NCBI GenBank assembly: GCA_027924585.1
Contig: BSBM01000191.1
Span: forward strand, 1,860,001-1,924,000
Length of the DNA stretch: 64,000 nucleotides
Source of the DNA: Larix kaempferi
Taxonomy: Eukaryota > Streptophyta > Pinopsida > Pinales > Pinaceae
Direction of reading: 5' to 3'
A program made the position numbers and the translations under genes. Positions 12,460 to 25,014 of the stretch are shown piece after piece. Position 1 is the first letter of the stretch. Every line of letters begins with the position of its first letter. The notes beneath the pieces were generated by a model. It was not told the origin of the DNA. It made no database searches and worked only from the letters and a program-made list of their open reading frames with translations.

Positions 12460-14435
12460 ATGATTGAAATAATAGTACGTTGAATAACATAACCTTTTGC
12501 TAAAACATCACTTCAATTTTTAACAGGTCGCTACAAACTCCATGACAGGTCATCATTAAATTTAGTAAATAGTGACATAAAATATGTTAAAACAATATGT
12601 ACACTACATGGTTATTAGCAATTACAAAGGATCATACAAGAATCAAACTTGAGGAAACAAGAAAAAGCATTCCTGTACTGTAAAACACTTGTGGGTGTAC
12701 CAGCATGGGTAGCCCTATGTGCTAAACTATAAAATTACAATAAACCAGGGTGTCCTGGAGTCATGACAAGTCCCTATCTCTTTAGAACATGAGATATACG
12801 AAAGTTATTGCAAATGCTGATAGATTTTCCCTTCAATTATTTCATTGCAGTAATATATTCTCCTTAAACTTGCTTTTAATAAAGAAATTGCTCTACTTAA
12901 TGCCAATCTGAACTTGGCACCTAGTGCATAATTGTCTTCAATCAATTACGTAATGTTGGAAAATTTCAACATTTCTGTGCACTATATTAAAAGAGCAAAG
13001 GCCAAAATATTGATGTACGAGGTCACTCAATGAATGAGTGTGTTTAAGATAAATTTAAAATAAGAAAAATCAACAACTTAGATTACTGGTTCTAAACATT
13101 TAAATAAAAATATCAAAATATAATCTTAGAGCAAGAGATAAACACAGTCTACCTATTTATTACAGAGTTATATCCCCTATTACATAGTGTAAGAGGATAC
13201 ACACTCAATGGGAAATCCTAGAAACCTACTAGAGTATAATAAAGACAGGTGCGAAAAACTCTTTCTTGCCTTTTCCACCATGAGCAAGCTTCTTCAAGGA
13301 TATTTCTGACAAACTAGCACTGTAATTACCACCTGAGATCTTCTGATGTTTATATCAGCAGTTAAAACCCATGGCATATAGTTCGTTACTTCAACTATAG
13401 GGTAGGTACTATGTATACATAAATCTCTTTGTATTTCATATATGACAACATCTAGACATATATTAATCAGCTTTAGATACTATAAAGAATAATCTAACGA
13501 CTATGCACACGCGCCGCCGCGCACACACACACTAATTGTACCTACTACTTATTAGTAAATTGAGCAATAGTATTGGGTTACAGGTAAGTAAATTACTATG
13601 TTGAACTTAGATAAGATAAGATAATGTCCAGCACATAACCACAAAAGTAAGTCAATGGGACTGTTAGGTACCAAGATGTCAATACAAAGTGGGAGCACTA
13701 AGGCAGCTCCTGTAAAATGAAATGCAGAAAGAGAAGACCAGTGCCTATCAAGGGATGATGGGGTCAAGTCAAGCTAGAAGATGTGTTCGAAGGAAAATGG
13801 AGAATGAGGCTGAGGCTTCTGAAAGGGAAGAATTTTACCACAGAAACAGAGTTTAATTTGAATACTTGAGTTTGGTGCTGATGACAACCTTGTCCTGGCC
13901 GCTATGAGGAAGCTAAGGAGTATATTTTGAATTTTCCACTCTACAGGTTGTTAGGGGCTTGGAGGGCTCGCTGAAACCTGCAACAGTTTAGGCAGATCAG
14001 AGGTAAGGAACTTCAAAAATCTACAAACTAATCCTAACAACCTGAACGAAAAAGGGGCCAAGAATACACTATTCAAATATAAACAGGAAACACATGTGGA
14101 TCAATGAACTAGCTTTATTAAACTGTCAATCTGGAATTACAATGGGAAATATCTAGGATTCAACTTGTTACAGTAAGCATTTAACATCATTTTATAGGCC
14201 TCAATTGACCTAGGTCAATGCGCCCTCCCTCTTAGTGCATGTCCATGGTGCCAACCATCACATGTGTCATGGATGTGCTCTAATAATGGTGGACTAAAGA
14301 CTGTTGAACAAACATGTGCTAAAGGAGTTTGGCTTAAGTATAGATGCTGCCCCAAAATAGATGAAAATCTGTCTCTGAACTTCCTGATCACTTGTTGTTT
14401 GTACATAGTTAAACAAGCCTGTAAATGCAATTGTA
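12460..14435. other. mostly unassigned sequence with one stray repeat unit
   Basis: AT-rich sequence without a recognisable coding domain. On the minus strand 13259-13372 reads KISGG...SASLSEISLKK..HGGKGKK, a decayed copy of the repeat unit of the neighbouring gene, so part of this region belonged to that locus. A short alternating (ca)n and gccgcc microsatellite sits at 13506-13532. Confidence 0.45.
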
Positions 14436-15020
14436 ACTAGATCCAAATCCTAGGCTCTATCAAGCGCTGAGAGGGATCAAATCTCCCGAGGTGCAAACCT
14501 CTCCTTGAATAGCTCCTTGAGTGCAATACCTGAGCCACCTAATCCTAAGCTCTAAGTCTCTAGTTTAAGTCTCATATTTACTTTTTACTTTGTATTATTC
14601 TTTTTTCTTTATGGCCTACATAATATTTATTACTTTTTACTTTGTATTATTATTTTTTGTTTACTTTGTATTATTTTGTTACTTTTTACTTTGTATTAAA
14701 AGTAAAAAGTAAAGTCTCTAATTTAAGTCTCATATTTACTTTTACTTTGTATTATTCTTTTTTGTTTATGGCCGACATAATATTTACCACCTAATCCTAA
14801 GCTCTAAAGTCTCTAGTTTAACTCTCATATTTACTTTTTACTTTGTGTTATTCTTTTTTGTTTATGACTGCCATAATATTTATTACTTTTTACTTTGTAT
14901 TATTCTTTTTTTGTTTACTTTGTATTATTTTGTTACTTGACAAATACTCGACAAACACTCAACTCACAAGATCTCCCCCATACTGGGCTGTAGAGCGCCT
15001 CTCGGCGCAACTACGCCCTC
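14436..15020 (+). repeat. third copy of the repeat found at the ends of both inverted arms
   Basis: The 'gagagggatcaaatctcccg' block at 14469 matches 'gagaaggatcaaatctctca' at 27080. The 'tactgggctgtagagcgcct' block near 14980 matches 27298 and, reversed, 10200. Both blocks occur in the same order, so this is a dispersed repeat rather than chance. It has been expanded by internal tandem copies of a 'tactttttactttgtattat' type sequence (14575-14940). Confidence 0.7.
14575..14940 (+). repeat. degenerate AT-rich tandem repeats
   Basis: Three rough units each run 'ctctagtttaagtctcatat' - 'ttactttttactttgtatta' - 'ttcttttttgtttatgg'. A reversed copy of the ttactttttact motif near 14698-14713 (aaagtaaaaagtaaag) makes a local fold-back. 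Confidence 0.75.
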
Positions 15021-15041
15021 TCAGAGACTAATTTAGGAATC

Positions 15042-15205
15042 TGCCCTCTTTTGCTTGGCATAGCACTAGCACCACAACCTCACTGAAATGTTTGATTTTG
15101 ATCCAAAAATAGCTACCCCATGCACCCTCTCTTGCTTTGCATAGCACAGAACCACAACTGTACTGAACTATCTGATCTTGATCTAAAAATAGCACAGCTA
15201 ATTGC
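15042..15205 (+). repeat. 81-bp tandem duplication
   Basis: Two diverged units share 'ccctct..ttgctt.gcatagcac', 'accacaac' and a 'ttgatc.aaaaatagc' end. No coding role was seen. Confidence 0.75.
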
Positions 15206-15239
15206 CTAAGCAAGTGTGCCCTGCATGTTGACTAAAAAT

Positions 15240-17551
15240 AAACCGTCTATTTTCTGTGAATTTTCCAAATCCTAGGTGACTACTGTCCTTTTGTTCTCAA
15301 CTAAATGAACTATTTTATTTTGTTTCCAGTTTTTCAGTGACTTGTGGAACTAGCCTGTGGTCCACAAAACCATGACCCAGGGGCATCTAAGTCGTCAAAA
15401 TCACCCGGGGATCACACACGGCCTGGGTCACACCAACCCTTAACATCGTTGGATTTTTAAGTGTCTCCTCCCAGCTACCTTGCAAACTCGGGTTGCCATG
15501 CAAAATGAGGCCCATCGAAACCAACTATGCTAGTGAAATTTGATCTCAACTAAATAAACATTTATTTAACTGCAGAAATTAAAATTTTCATATAGCGGTA
15601 GTCACACATATAGATGGAAAATAAATAGCGGAAGCAAAAACACAGTATAAGGTGGGAGCTGCAGGAACGAAGATAGGTATCTGTAGTAATACCATTTCCT
15701 ACCATTTAGTTTAAACCCACCCATTGAACCATTTTCAGATCGAGAGCCAGCTTGCCAAGACCCTGTAACAATAGCAGCAGATCCAAAGCTAGTTGGCCAA
15801 CTGGTTGAAGCACCAAGGTTTCATTCAAAGGCGGAGGCACCACAAGAAGGGTGGGTGTTACCTCGGTAGCAGATCCTATATCCTTCCTATAGCAGTAGTT
15901 AGCCACCAGTTCCAGAGCCCGTTGTTGGTGCCGACAATCCAATTGATGGCTTTTAACCATATCCAATTAAAATTAGAGCTTTTCTGCCAATACCTGCAGC
16001 GTCCCTTCCGGATCCACTAGTTATCATTCTATTGTTAACCTCATTAACTAAGCAACAAAGTAAGTAGCATCAAAGCTAGTAACAGAGGTCAAGGTATACA
16101 TTATGTGTGGCAAGATGGGTTCAGGTATCTACAAGTTAATAAGTTTATGATCCATATTTATACATAGAGCTATAAGTAGTGGATCCAGCAGCATATTAAG
16201 TCACAAACCTACCAACAACACATCAATATCGAGTGTAAGTTCCAGATCTAAATGGTGCAAAACCCGTGAATGCGCCTATCCTACCCGCAGGGGAGCCCCT
16301 AGTCCCAGATTAAGTTGACTTAGTAGTTTAAACTATTGATTCAGTTAACCAAATGATTTACCCTTTACCCTTTACCCTTTTACCCAAAATAGTATTGGGT
16401 AGAGTGGCTAGCTAAGGTCGAAGCCTGTGTGGTTATTGGATATGGCCTTGTAATTTTAAGTCCATTGGGTAAGGCATTCAGAGCCCATAGAAGAAAGGCG
16501 CGGGACGTGTATGGGGTGTGGCGGTCTAACCCCGCTAGCTCTAGGTTTGGTCTTGTTACAGGATTGGTCTTAATTGTATGGACTCGGAATTTGTGCCTGA
16601 TTCTCTACTGCTTTGTCTAGTTTCCATATTAAAAAACGCCTCATGTCCATTTACGGCAGGCTATACTTCATATAATTGATTTGTTTTCCCGAATAGATCA
16701 GGATAAAGGATCTTGTACGAAGGAACTCTTTTTATTCCTTCGCCAACATAAAATCCCTACCTTTATGAACGCTTTATCAAATATAGGTGTTCAACTAATG
16801 ATTTCTTTCTCTATTGTAAATGGGATGAGATGATTTCTTTCCCTTAAGGAGACGTATATACCTCTTATTCTATGATGCACTCTTGTTGCTAGATGATGGT
16901 TTCGATATGGTTCTGCATCCTTGATTGCTAGATGTTGTGCTATAATACAATGCAGGGTGGTAGTTGCTAGATGATGAATAGTTGTTGTGAAATGCATAGT
17001 TGTTTATTGGTCTTCGAGATTGCATTCCCTTCAATAGGTAGACCAATCTGTTATTATACGATGCATAGTGGTAAGTTCTAGGTTAGAGCTAGTGATAAGT
17101 TGGTGAGTTAGGTTATAGGCTAGTTGTGAGAGATAGATAGTTAGAGAAAGATGAGAGATATAATTATAGCTTTATTATATAGTTATGCTTTCCCTTGATA
17201 GAGAGATAAAAGTATGAACTCTTATTTTAGGATGCAGGGTACTAATTATTAGTTAAAGTTGGGTGGTGGCATAAGGTAGAAACATTGTTGTGTTTCCCAC
17301 TGGTTGTTTTTCCCATCATTTAACTTCCTGTATGATAAGGGACATGTTTTATTTTTATTTTTCCTAATGAGTGATCCATTTCCTTTATTTTTGTACCATG
17401 TGTTATTATATGATACATGATGGTAGTTTATTGGTGAGTGAATCATATACAAAGATAGATCATATAATTGTATTCCTTCAAATCAAGTTTTCATTAATAA
17501 TTCAAATCTTATAGAGAAACCTCCACAAACTGTCAAAATGACAGCTATATG
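15240..17551. other. unassigned sequence
   Basis: No protein domain, RNA gene or terminal repeat pair was recognised. There is a short accctttaccctttaccc run at 16361-16384 and scattered open frames under 90 codons with no domain signature. Confidence 0.4.
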
Positions 17552-17559
17552 GTACACCC
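17552..17559 (+). repeat. 8-bp target duplication, left side of hAT element
   Basis: GTACACCC here is repeated exactly at 21854-21861 around the hAT transposon. Eight base pairs is the length that hAT transposases generate. Confidence 0.75.
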
Positions 17560-17942
17560 TAAGTTGCGGGGAAGCGCTCTCCCCCCTCTCGCCCCCGCTC
17601 CGGAAGCAAGCTTCCGGCGGAAGCTAGGCGGAAGCGCGCTTCGCTTTCACTTCCGGGCGGAATCGATTTTGAGAAGCGCGCTTCGGGCAAAAAAAATCGC
17701 TCCCTGCCACTGTGTGAGAGCGTTCAGGAATCGATCCGAAGCGTCGCTTCCGGATCGATTCCTCTTCGCTTCCGTTTCGCTTCCCCCATCGATTCCGGTT
17801 TTAAGGAAACGATTCGGTCGCTTCCTGAAATCGATTCTCAGCGCTTCCTCGGACGATTCGCCCAAACCCACGATTTTTTGGTTGAGTTGGAGCTCGTGGG
17901 GTCCACGCTTGGGATTTTGGAGGGGGGAATAGGGCTTTGAGG

Positions 17943-17948
17943 TATAAA
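17943..17948 (+). promoter_or_regulatory. TATA box of the hAT transposase gene
   Basis: TATAAA lies just after the GC-rich 5' subterminal region. A purine-rich leader with a (gagag)n run follows at 17997-18038. The position fits a start about 30 bp downstream; this is inferred from sequence only. Confidence 0.45.
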
Positions 17949-18133
17949 GCCCTCCTCCACACTCCATTTTGTCACTTTCATTTGTTTGAGAAGACAAGAG
18001 AGGAGAGGAGAGGAGAAGAGAAGAGAAGAGGAGAAGGTGCCATTGGAGATTGAAGAAGGTTGGAATCTTGGATGCTTGGAGCCTTGGCAAGTTGGCACAC
18101 TCACTACCATTGGAGTCTTGGACATCCAAATAG

Positions 18134-18306
18134 GTAGGCTCTAAACCCTTTCTTGTTGATTTGCTTTGTGTTTGAAGTTTGAACTTGAAGTTTTGATGCT
18201 TGAGACTTGAATTTTTTAAGCTTGAAATTTGACTAGAATCTAGAATGTCATTGTAAATGTTCCTCTCCTACTCTTTCCCATGCTTTCTCCATCATTTCTA
18301 TTGCAG
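18134..18306 (+). other. candidate intron in the transposase 5' leader
   Basis: A donor (atag|gtaggc) and an acceptor (ttctattgcag|gg) with a pyrimidine-rich tract bracket 173 bp between the TATA box and the first ATG. A leader intron is common in plant hAT genes. Transcript data would be needed to confirm it. Confidence 0.4.
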
Positions 18307-18356
18307 GGCAACAGGTTAAAATCTAGTTCCACTTCCAACTTCCAAGTCCAACAAAC

Positions 18357-21300
18357 ATGATGATGGGTTTATGGTTTCTTTTGTTGGTTCCATTTGTTGT
18401 TTTGATGATGTTCATTGAAAACCGGAGGAGGAATGAGGGAGAGGGAGATGATGAAGAAGTGGGTAGTGGCACATACCGTGGAGAGGAGGAGGGAGGGAAA
18501 GAGGAGGAGGAGGAGGAGGGAAACCGAATGAAAACCAAGGAAGACACAACACCCTTATGGAAATATGTCACCAAGCAGGGAGGAAGCAAGGGGGGTGGAA
18601 CCGCCAAATTTGGTTGCCCCCATTGTAAAAAGACTTACACGGGTTCATATACCCGTCTGAGAAGACATCTATGTGGGAACATGCCATGTGATGAAAACAA
18701 AACTGTAGGAGTTTGTGTTTGCAAATGTGTGACATCAACACAAAGAGCCATGTATAAGAAGGAAGAATTTGAAGCACAAAACAAATCAAAAGCAAGGGTT
18801 GACCATTACCCCTCAATGAACTCACCGATAGCTAGAGGCCCATCCACCCAAGGTAGTGGATTCTCACCCCCTGGGTCACGTAGGACAATATCAGATTTCC
18901 TTGACACCAACGGTAGGGATGATGTGGATGCAAGAGTGTTCTGGTTTCTCTATGCATGTGGCATACCGTTCAATGTCCTTCGCTCACCCTATTGGCATGA
19001 AATGGTAGATGCCATTCGCACTGCTCCATCAGGATACAAGAGCCCAGGGTATGAAGAAGCTGGAACTGTGGGGCTTGACAAGGAAAGAGGCAAGATCCAA
19101 AATGCTTTGGGGCAATTCACAAATGCTTGGAATGAGTATGGGGTATCAATTGTATCAGATGGATGGACAAATGTAAAAGGCAAGCCATTGATAAATGTTC
19201 TTGGTGTGTCTGCTACTGGTGCAATCTTCCTTTCAGCCCATGACTACTCAGATAAATTCAATGTTCCCCCAAGGTTCCGAGACGGCGGGACGCGGGTGCA
19301 GGGAGACGCACATTCGGGACGTATGGAGACCACCCCCAAATTTTAGAGAAATTCGGGGGGACGGCAGGACGCGAAAGTTATAAATTTTTTTAAAAATATT
19401 AAAAATATGCAAAATATAAATCCCAACAATAACAAACCATCCCATGCAAATTAGTGAATTACTAAACACTACATTCATCATTGTGCAATCATGCAATGTA
19501 AATGCAAAGTTCAAACAAATTACACGATTCATCATAATTATATTAATATATGAATCTATGATTAACATGAACATCATATTTCATGTTTGTCACTTTTGAG
19601 TCTTTGTCATTTGATATTTCAGTTTTGAGTCTCGCCGGAGTTTCGGAGTTTCGGGCGGGACGCCCACAAGTCTTGCCGCCCACCGAAATGTTTCGCTGTG
19701 CGTTTCGCCAAGTTTCGCCCAAAGCGGGACGTCCCGAAACGTTTCGCATGGAGTTTCGGAGTCCCGGGACGCAAGAAACACCGAAACGCGTCCCCGTGGA
19801 ACACTGGATAAATTCAAGACTGGCATAAACATTGCAGAACTCCTACTCAAAACCATTGAATCTATTGGTCCATACAATGTCATCCAAGTCATAACCGACA
19901 ATGCTGCTAATTGTAAGGCAACGGGAGCAATCATTGAAGATAAATACCCCAACATATTTTGGTCTGGGTGTTTGGTTCACACAATGAACCTTTTGATGCA
20001 CGACATCATTAAGTTGAAGGAAAATCAATACAAATGGATTGGTGAATTGTACAAAAAGGGCAAGAAGATGATAAGATTTATAACCAACCATAGCAATGCC
20101 CATGGCATTTTCCGCAGTCACTCAAAGTTGGAGCTATTGAAGATAGCAAATACTAGATTTGCTAGCTACTACCTCACTTTCAGACGCCTTTTGAAGGTAA
20201 GAGAGGCATTAGCTAGCATGGTATCAAGTGAGTCACGGCAGGTCTTGAAAGATAGGTGTACATCCGCATCTGAAAGGCTTGATTTTCAGGAGGTGGAAGA
20301 AACAGTTATTGATGCGGGATTTTGGGCAAGTGTCAAGTATGTTTTGCAGTTCACAAAGCCCATATATAACATGATTCGGTTTGCAGGTACAGATAAGCCG
20401 GTGATTGGGGAGGTGTATGAGCAGATGGATAGCATGCTGGGTCAAATTAAAGATATTGTTGAACAGAAAGATCCCATCTTGTATGACCATATTCATGAAC
20501 ATGTGGTCAAAAGGTGGGAACATCTCAATGTTCCACTGCATGCCTTAGCGTATGTATTAACACCAAAATATTATTCTCCATCTCGGTTGGCCAAACCAGC
20601 ACCTGGGGGTGGGGTTAGAAGAAAGCCCCACACAGATCCAGAGGTACATCTTGCGTACATGACTGCTATAGACAAGTTGGTCCCTGATTTAGAGGAATGT
20701 GACATATTGCGCATTGAATTAAGCAAATACCTCACTGAAGTTGGTCCATTTGGTACTTTGCATGCAATCAGAGATCGAGATAGGGCGCCTCCTATTGAAT
20801 GGTGGAACATGTATGGCTCAACATGCCAACGCTTGTATAGATTGGCTGTTAGAGTGCTTTCACAGGTGGTTAACAATTCCTCTGCAGAAAGGTGTTGGAG
20901 CACCTATAGCTTCATCCACTCAGTGAAAAGAAATCGATTAAATGAAAACCGAGCAGAAAGCTTGGTTTATGTACATTACAACTTGAGGTTGTTGACTCAT
21001 TATTGTGAGCGTGCCAAAACTGATAGATCATATGTCACTTGGGACAACAATCCGGAGGAGCATAACTTGGAGGATGGAGCCATAGCTTTGGAGCGCTTGG
21101 AGGAAGAGCTTTTGGGCGATGAGGATGACGCATATGCAGTACCACTACCAATGGCGCCGCCATCTTCTTCCTCGTTTCCAGATGCACCATCTTTGCCTAG
21201 AGGTTCACGACCTCCATCTGCATCAGTGAGGGGGGGTCGTGCAGGATCGAGTCTTGGACGTGGCTCAGCAGTGGTGGCTGCTGGGAATGATAATCCCACT

Positions 21301-21366
21301 CCCGTTGTTCAGAGACCACGAGAAAAGAAAATGGAAATTTCTCGTGGCAAGAGGAAACATCCATGA
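18357..21366 (+). pseudogene. hAT transposase gene split by a small hAT insertion
   Basis: The gene encodes the cut-and-paste transposase of its element. A BED-type zinc finger lies near residues 66-110 (GCPHCKKTY, Cys87, Cys90, then RRHLCG, His104). A DUF659/RNase H-like part follows (VSIVSDGWTN, then VIQVITDNAANC after the break). The hAT dimerisation domain is at the C end (NSSAERCWSTYSF). The tail is Ser/Pro/Gly-rich and basic. Reading is broken after codon 301 (19259) by a 548-bp element plus its 8-bp target duplication. These 556 bp are the only interruption, and without them the frame would give about 817 residues, a normal length. The first ATG (18357) adds an odd hydrophobic start; ATGs at 18405-18408 are alternatives. 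As it stands the protein would be truncated after the zinc finger and the first part of the catalytic region. Confidence 0.88.
19259..19806. mobile_element. non-autonomous hAT element (548 bp) inside the transposase gene
   Basis: The ends are caatgttcc on the left and ggaacactg on the right, inverted matches at 8 of 9 positions and of the CAGTG type usual in hAT elements. The 8-bp sequence gataaatt flanks both sides (19251-19258 and 19807-19814). The element has no gene. Its ends are GC- and CpG-rich, with many gtttcg and gggacg motifs in both directions (19270-19370 and 19620-19800) around an AT-rich core. It was probably mobilised by a hAT transposase supplied elsewhere. Confidence 0.9.
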
Positions 21367-21861
21367 TTCCATAAAATCTACTTTTCTTGTATTTTCTTGT
21401 TTACAGTACTTTCAAGTTTCGGCACTATTGACTCTTTTATATTTATTATCATATATTTTGTAAACATTACATGGCATTTCAAATTTGAAGTTTTATGTTG
21501 AACCTATGGTCTACCTTTGAATTTGAAGCTTTAAGGTTGAATCTTGATGTTATAACTTATGGAATCATGGATATTGGACCTATGGTTGATGAAATCATGA
21601 ATTCACTAGTAAATGATTAATGATGATTAATGAATGATGTTATATGGTATTATTGTTTATTTCATGCTTTTCAATGATTAATGATGTTATATGATGTTAT
21701 CTGATGATTGATGAACTTCTACTTGCATTTGTTGACATATATGCATCAAAATATATAAAAAAAAATATATTATATAAAAAACGCTTCCGGAACACTTCCT
21801 ACCGGAAGCTTTTGAAAATTTCGCTTCTCGCTCCCGCTCCCAAGTACCCTTGGGTACACCC

Positions 21862-23570
21862 AAATGAAACACATCTGCACACTTACCGAGGAAAATCTGC
21901 CTGCTTAAAACTGAGAAAACTGCCTTCAGGTTGCTACCCTGCAAGGACCTGCTCTCTGATCTTCGCCTGGTTGTTGAACCGGTTCCTTTCCAGTGCTCTA
22001 AACTTGCTTCACAGCTGAATGAAATCACCTGTTGACAAACTGTCTTTGAGTGAACAATAAAAAATGTGTCTTAACCCTCTATTTTGACCTTCCTTTATAG
22101 TTGAGCTGAAAACCTAATCCACCAAAACCCTAATCTCATAGTAAGATGTACGGTTGAGATTAGTCTAAATCATTAATGTATTAAAAATACACTTTATTAC
22201 TAAAGTGAATAACAAAATAGATTTGACTTGAATGACTACGTGCACAAGTTTGACATTAAACTTGTGTGGAATTTCCTGTTTGAGCTACAATTTTAACATT
22301 TTCTCCAACGCCCTCTAACTGTTGTGTAACTGCCAGTTATAACCAAACCTTGACTGTTGTCTTATGTGCTCATAACTCTAGATGTGACTATTTGTTCTAA
22401 ATTTCTAATCATCATGCAATATCGACCTCTAAACTATTTGTCAAGCAACATGACAACTGAACTACTCTAACTGTTGTTAGCTACATGCAAACACAAGTTA
22501 AAACATCTGTGGGAACTTGTGTGACATATAATCTTGATCTGTTGTTAAATCAGCATGCATAAGTTTAACTTTAGTCACACTTCCTAAAAACCCTAATGGT
22601 ATCTTTAAATGATAAGTGACTACCATTGCTATGAGGTCAATGTGGATCTAGAATCAAATAAGATAGACCTTTGACAATACTTTTGGTTCAATCTTCCATG
22701 GTTAATTTGTTGTGCCAAATACTAATTGCGTTTCTAACTTGTACATATCTGTCTTTCACAGCAACAAATAATTTATAATAATTAGGAAAATCTTGTATGC
22801 GGGGATTTTCCCGAATTGTGAGCACACGATCCTGTTCCAGGGGTGGTAATATAATCTAATTGTGAGGCTTGGCTCGAGTAACAATAGTTGGAACAATCTT
22901 ATCCCAGCATAGTCTTTCAAACACTCTTAAACCAGGCTTGCTTCGAGCAACATTCTCAACCAGGAATCTACATTCATATATTGTGGGGAATTTTTTTTCC
23001 ATGCGGCATTCTGTATTTACATGTCTGCAACATCAGGGTGTGTTGTCTCTCAAAACTGGCATGCGTGTGTTGAAGCCCAAAATGTAACACACCAGCTGGA
23101 TGACAACTCTCAGGAGAGAGGCCAATGTCACCACACTCCTCTCCTCTTCGCTTCAAGTTGGCTCTTCTCCAACTCAAGGGGGGTATCCCTAAGATAGGAT
23201 CGCTAAGACAGGGACAGTAAACGGGCAAGGTGAATTGAAGAGGCCGCCTTAAAGAAACAAATGTAACAAAAGATGTATTTTGAATGAATGATGGGAAAGT
23301 TAAGAGGATCAATCCTCGAAGGAAGGCCAATGCCAGTATGTTAGAGGGGCGAATGGAGTCAAAAGAGAGATCAAAGGGCCTTGTGTCATATGTGACTGAA
23401 GGGGAAAGATCGCATCATTGAGCAAGCCCTGCTCAGTCTAGTGTTTGGCAATCAAAAAGAGTACTTCTTCTTCTCTAGCTGCGGGAGGTGTGCTATGCAA
23501 ACCAAAAATCAAGATTGCACAATCAAACTAGATTAAATACAAACATCAATACCTATGTATGCACGCTCAC
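21862..23570. other. unassigned sequence
   Basis: No coding domain, RNA gene or paired terminal repeat was recognised. Open frames are all under about 120 codons and lack domain signatures. Confidence 0.4.
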
Positions 23571-23690
23571 AAAGGGAGGAAGAAAGCGGAATGCCAAGAG
23601 TTCTTTGCCAAAGGGAAGAAGAAAGCGGAATGCCAAGAGTTCTTTGCCAAAGGGAAGAAGAAGGCAGCTGCTAAGAGTTCTTCACCTTCC
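23571..23690 (+). repeat. 39-bp tandem repeat
   Basis: Two full units and a partial third begin at 23571, 23610 and 23649 (aaagggaagaagaaagcgga...). One forward frame reads KGKKKAECQEFFA repeated, but it opens and closes within 90 codons and no protein family was recognised. Confidence 0.8.
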
Positions 23691-23777
23691 AATGTGGTGG
23701 ATTGTCACCCTTCTATGGCCCACGCCACAAAAATACTCATATTATCCAAAGAGGCCCATGACATGTTTCATTAAGTT

Positions 23778-24131
23778 CTAGGGAAAGAAACTCCCAAAAG
23801 TTTTTCCATAGTTACAATGAGGAGACTGGCTCCTTTTTATAGGCCAAAAGGCTCTTCTTAGAAGAAAATAATAATAAAAAATAAAAACCCCCGAGCCTCG
23901 TTCCAGCTCCAATTTCTGGTGCAGCTGTTCGTAAAGATCAAACCTATCATGATGATGGCGATGATTTGGAATCAGCCGCCAAAGTGAGTGTAAGTCTAAT
24001 TTTCCACGACTCGGTTTCTTAACTGGAACCCTACTTAACAAATCGTTGCAGCCCCAATTCCTCCCAAATTTCTCGGGGTCACTGAAATTGAACTTTAACT
24101 CTGGAGATTCCAACATGACGGGTGGTGGCAA
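23778..24131 (-). other. open frame of doubtful coding status (117 codons)
   Basis: A minus-strand frame begins MPPPVMLESPELKFNFSDPE and looks coding-like for its first 80 residues. The last 40 residues are hydrophobic and aromatic and look non-coding. It could be a first exon or chance. No family was recognised and no neighbouring exon was seen. Confidence 0.2.
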
Positions 24132-25000
24132 ATCTTTACGTATTCAGCATGAATAACTCGTGGACAGGCACCGAATCACTCAACCGGCTGTCAATGGCGA
24201 GGTAGGTCAAATTTCCATGTATCAATGCGAGGACCCTCGAGCAACCATATAGCTTTAAAATTTCTCTTGTAGACAGCTGGAAAAAATGATGACAGCAAAT
24301 CGATGGTGAAAGAAAATCAAGACTTTTAGCACAGCTCTCAAAAATTTGATTTTATTCGGAGTTAACGTTATACACACAGCTGTTTAGCAAAAAACACGGG
24401 CATATGCTCCTCTGCGACGGGGAGATCTCCATACAACCGGCGCGATCGACAGTAGATGAACACGTGCTGCCTGCTACCTGACCGATTTAAAAAACATAAA
24501 GCTTAACTTTGCAATCGGCGGTCAAGTGAACTGCCAGATCACTCCATGTATCGACTTCTCACTCTAACGTGGACCCCGTTTAATACTCTGCTGTCAATTA
24601 AAAAACGACTGAGACTCGCGTGGAGTGTTTGTAATCGGCCGCACTGCTAAAAACCTGTTGAAACCCGAGTTCTGAACTAAATGTAACTCCCGCACCAATT
24701 AATCAACTGTCAAGTGGTGACCCGTGGAAATATTATCGAACTCTTCATTTTAACTGACGCTGCTGGCGGATCCATCTGTCCTCGTACATGCTCGGGCTGT
24801 CTCCACCCAAATCGATAAATGGCGAGCATAAAAATGGAAGTCTAGCTTCCTTGTCGAACACATCGAACGGTGACCCATGCAATCGGCTGACTTTGACGAG
24901 TGATGATCCATGGCCAATTAAATCAAAACAGAATTTTGTTTTAGAGGAGCCGAGGAGGTAACCTCTGTTTTGTTGATTGTTCCAGGTTTGTGTGTTTAGA
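24132..25000. other. unassigned sequence
   Basis: No domain, RNA gene or repeat structure was recognised. CpG is somewhat more frequent here than in the flanking retroelements. Confidence 0.35.
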
Positions 25001-25014
25001 TTACACAGAGTTAT

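Larger units (their letters stand above)
17560..21853 (+). mobile_element. hAT DNA transposon, nearly complete
   Basis: A 4,294-bp element is flanked by GTACACCC direct repeats. Its two ends are rough inverted copies of each other (taagttgcggggaagcg on the left; ccaagggtacttgggagcg when the right end is reversed). Both subterminal regions are GC-rich and full of ggaagc/gcttcc motifs in both directions (17600-17840 and 21780-21840), typical of transposase-binding subterminal repeats in hAT elements. It holds one transposase gene in the same direction. The terminal inverted repeats are imperfect, so the exact ends could shift by one or two bases. Confidence 0.82.

Noticed and set aside
16361-16384. 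accctttaccctttaccc run that resembles a telomere repeat
   Set aside because: The plant telomere unit is ccctaaa; accctttaccc differs and is only about three units long.
20571-20903. Minus-strand frames inside the transposase gene
   Set aside because: They are shadows of the well-supported plus-strand transposase.
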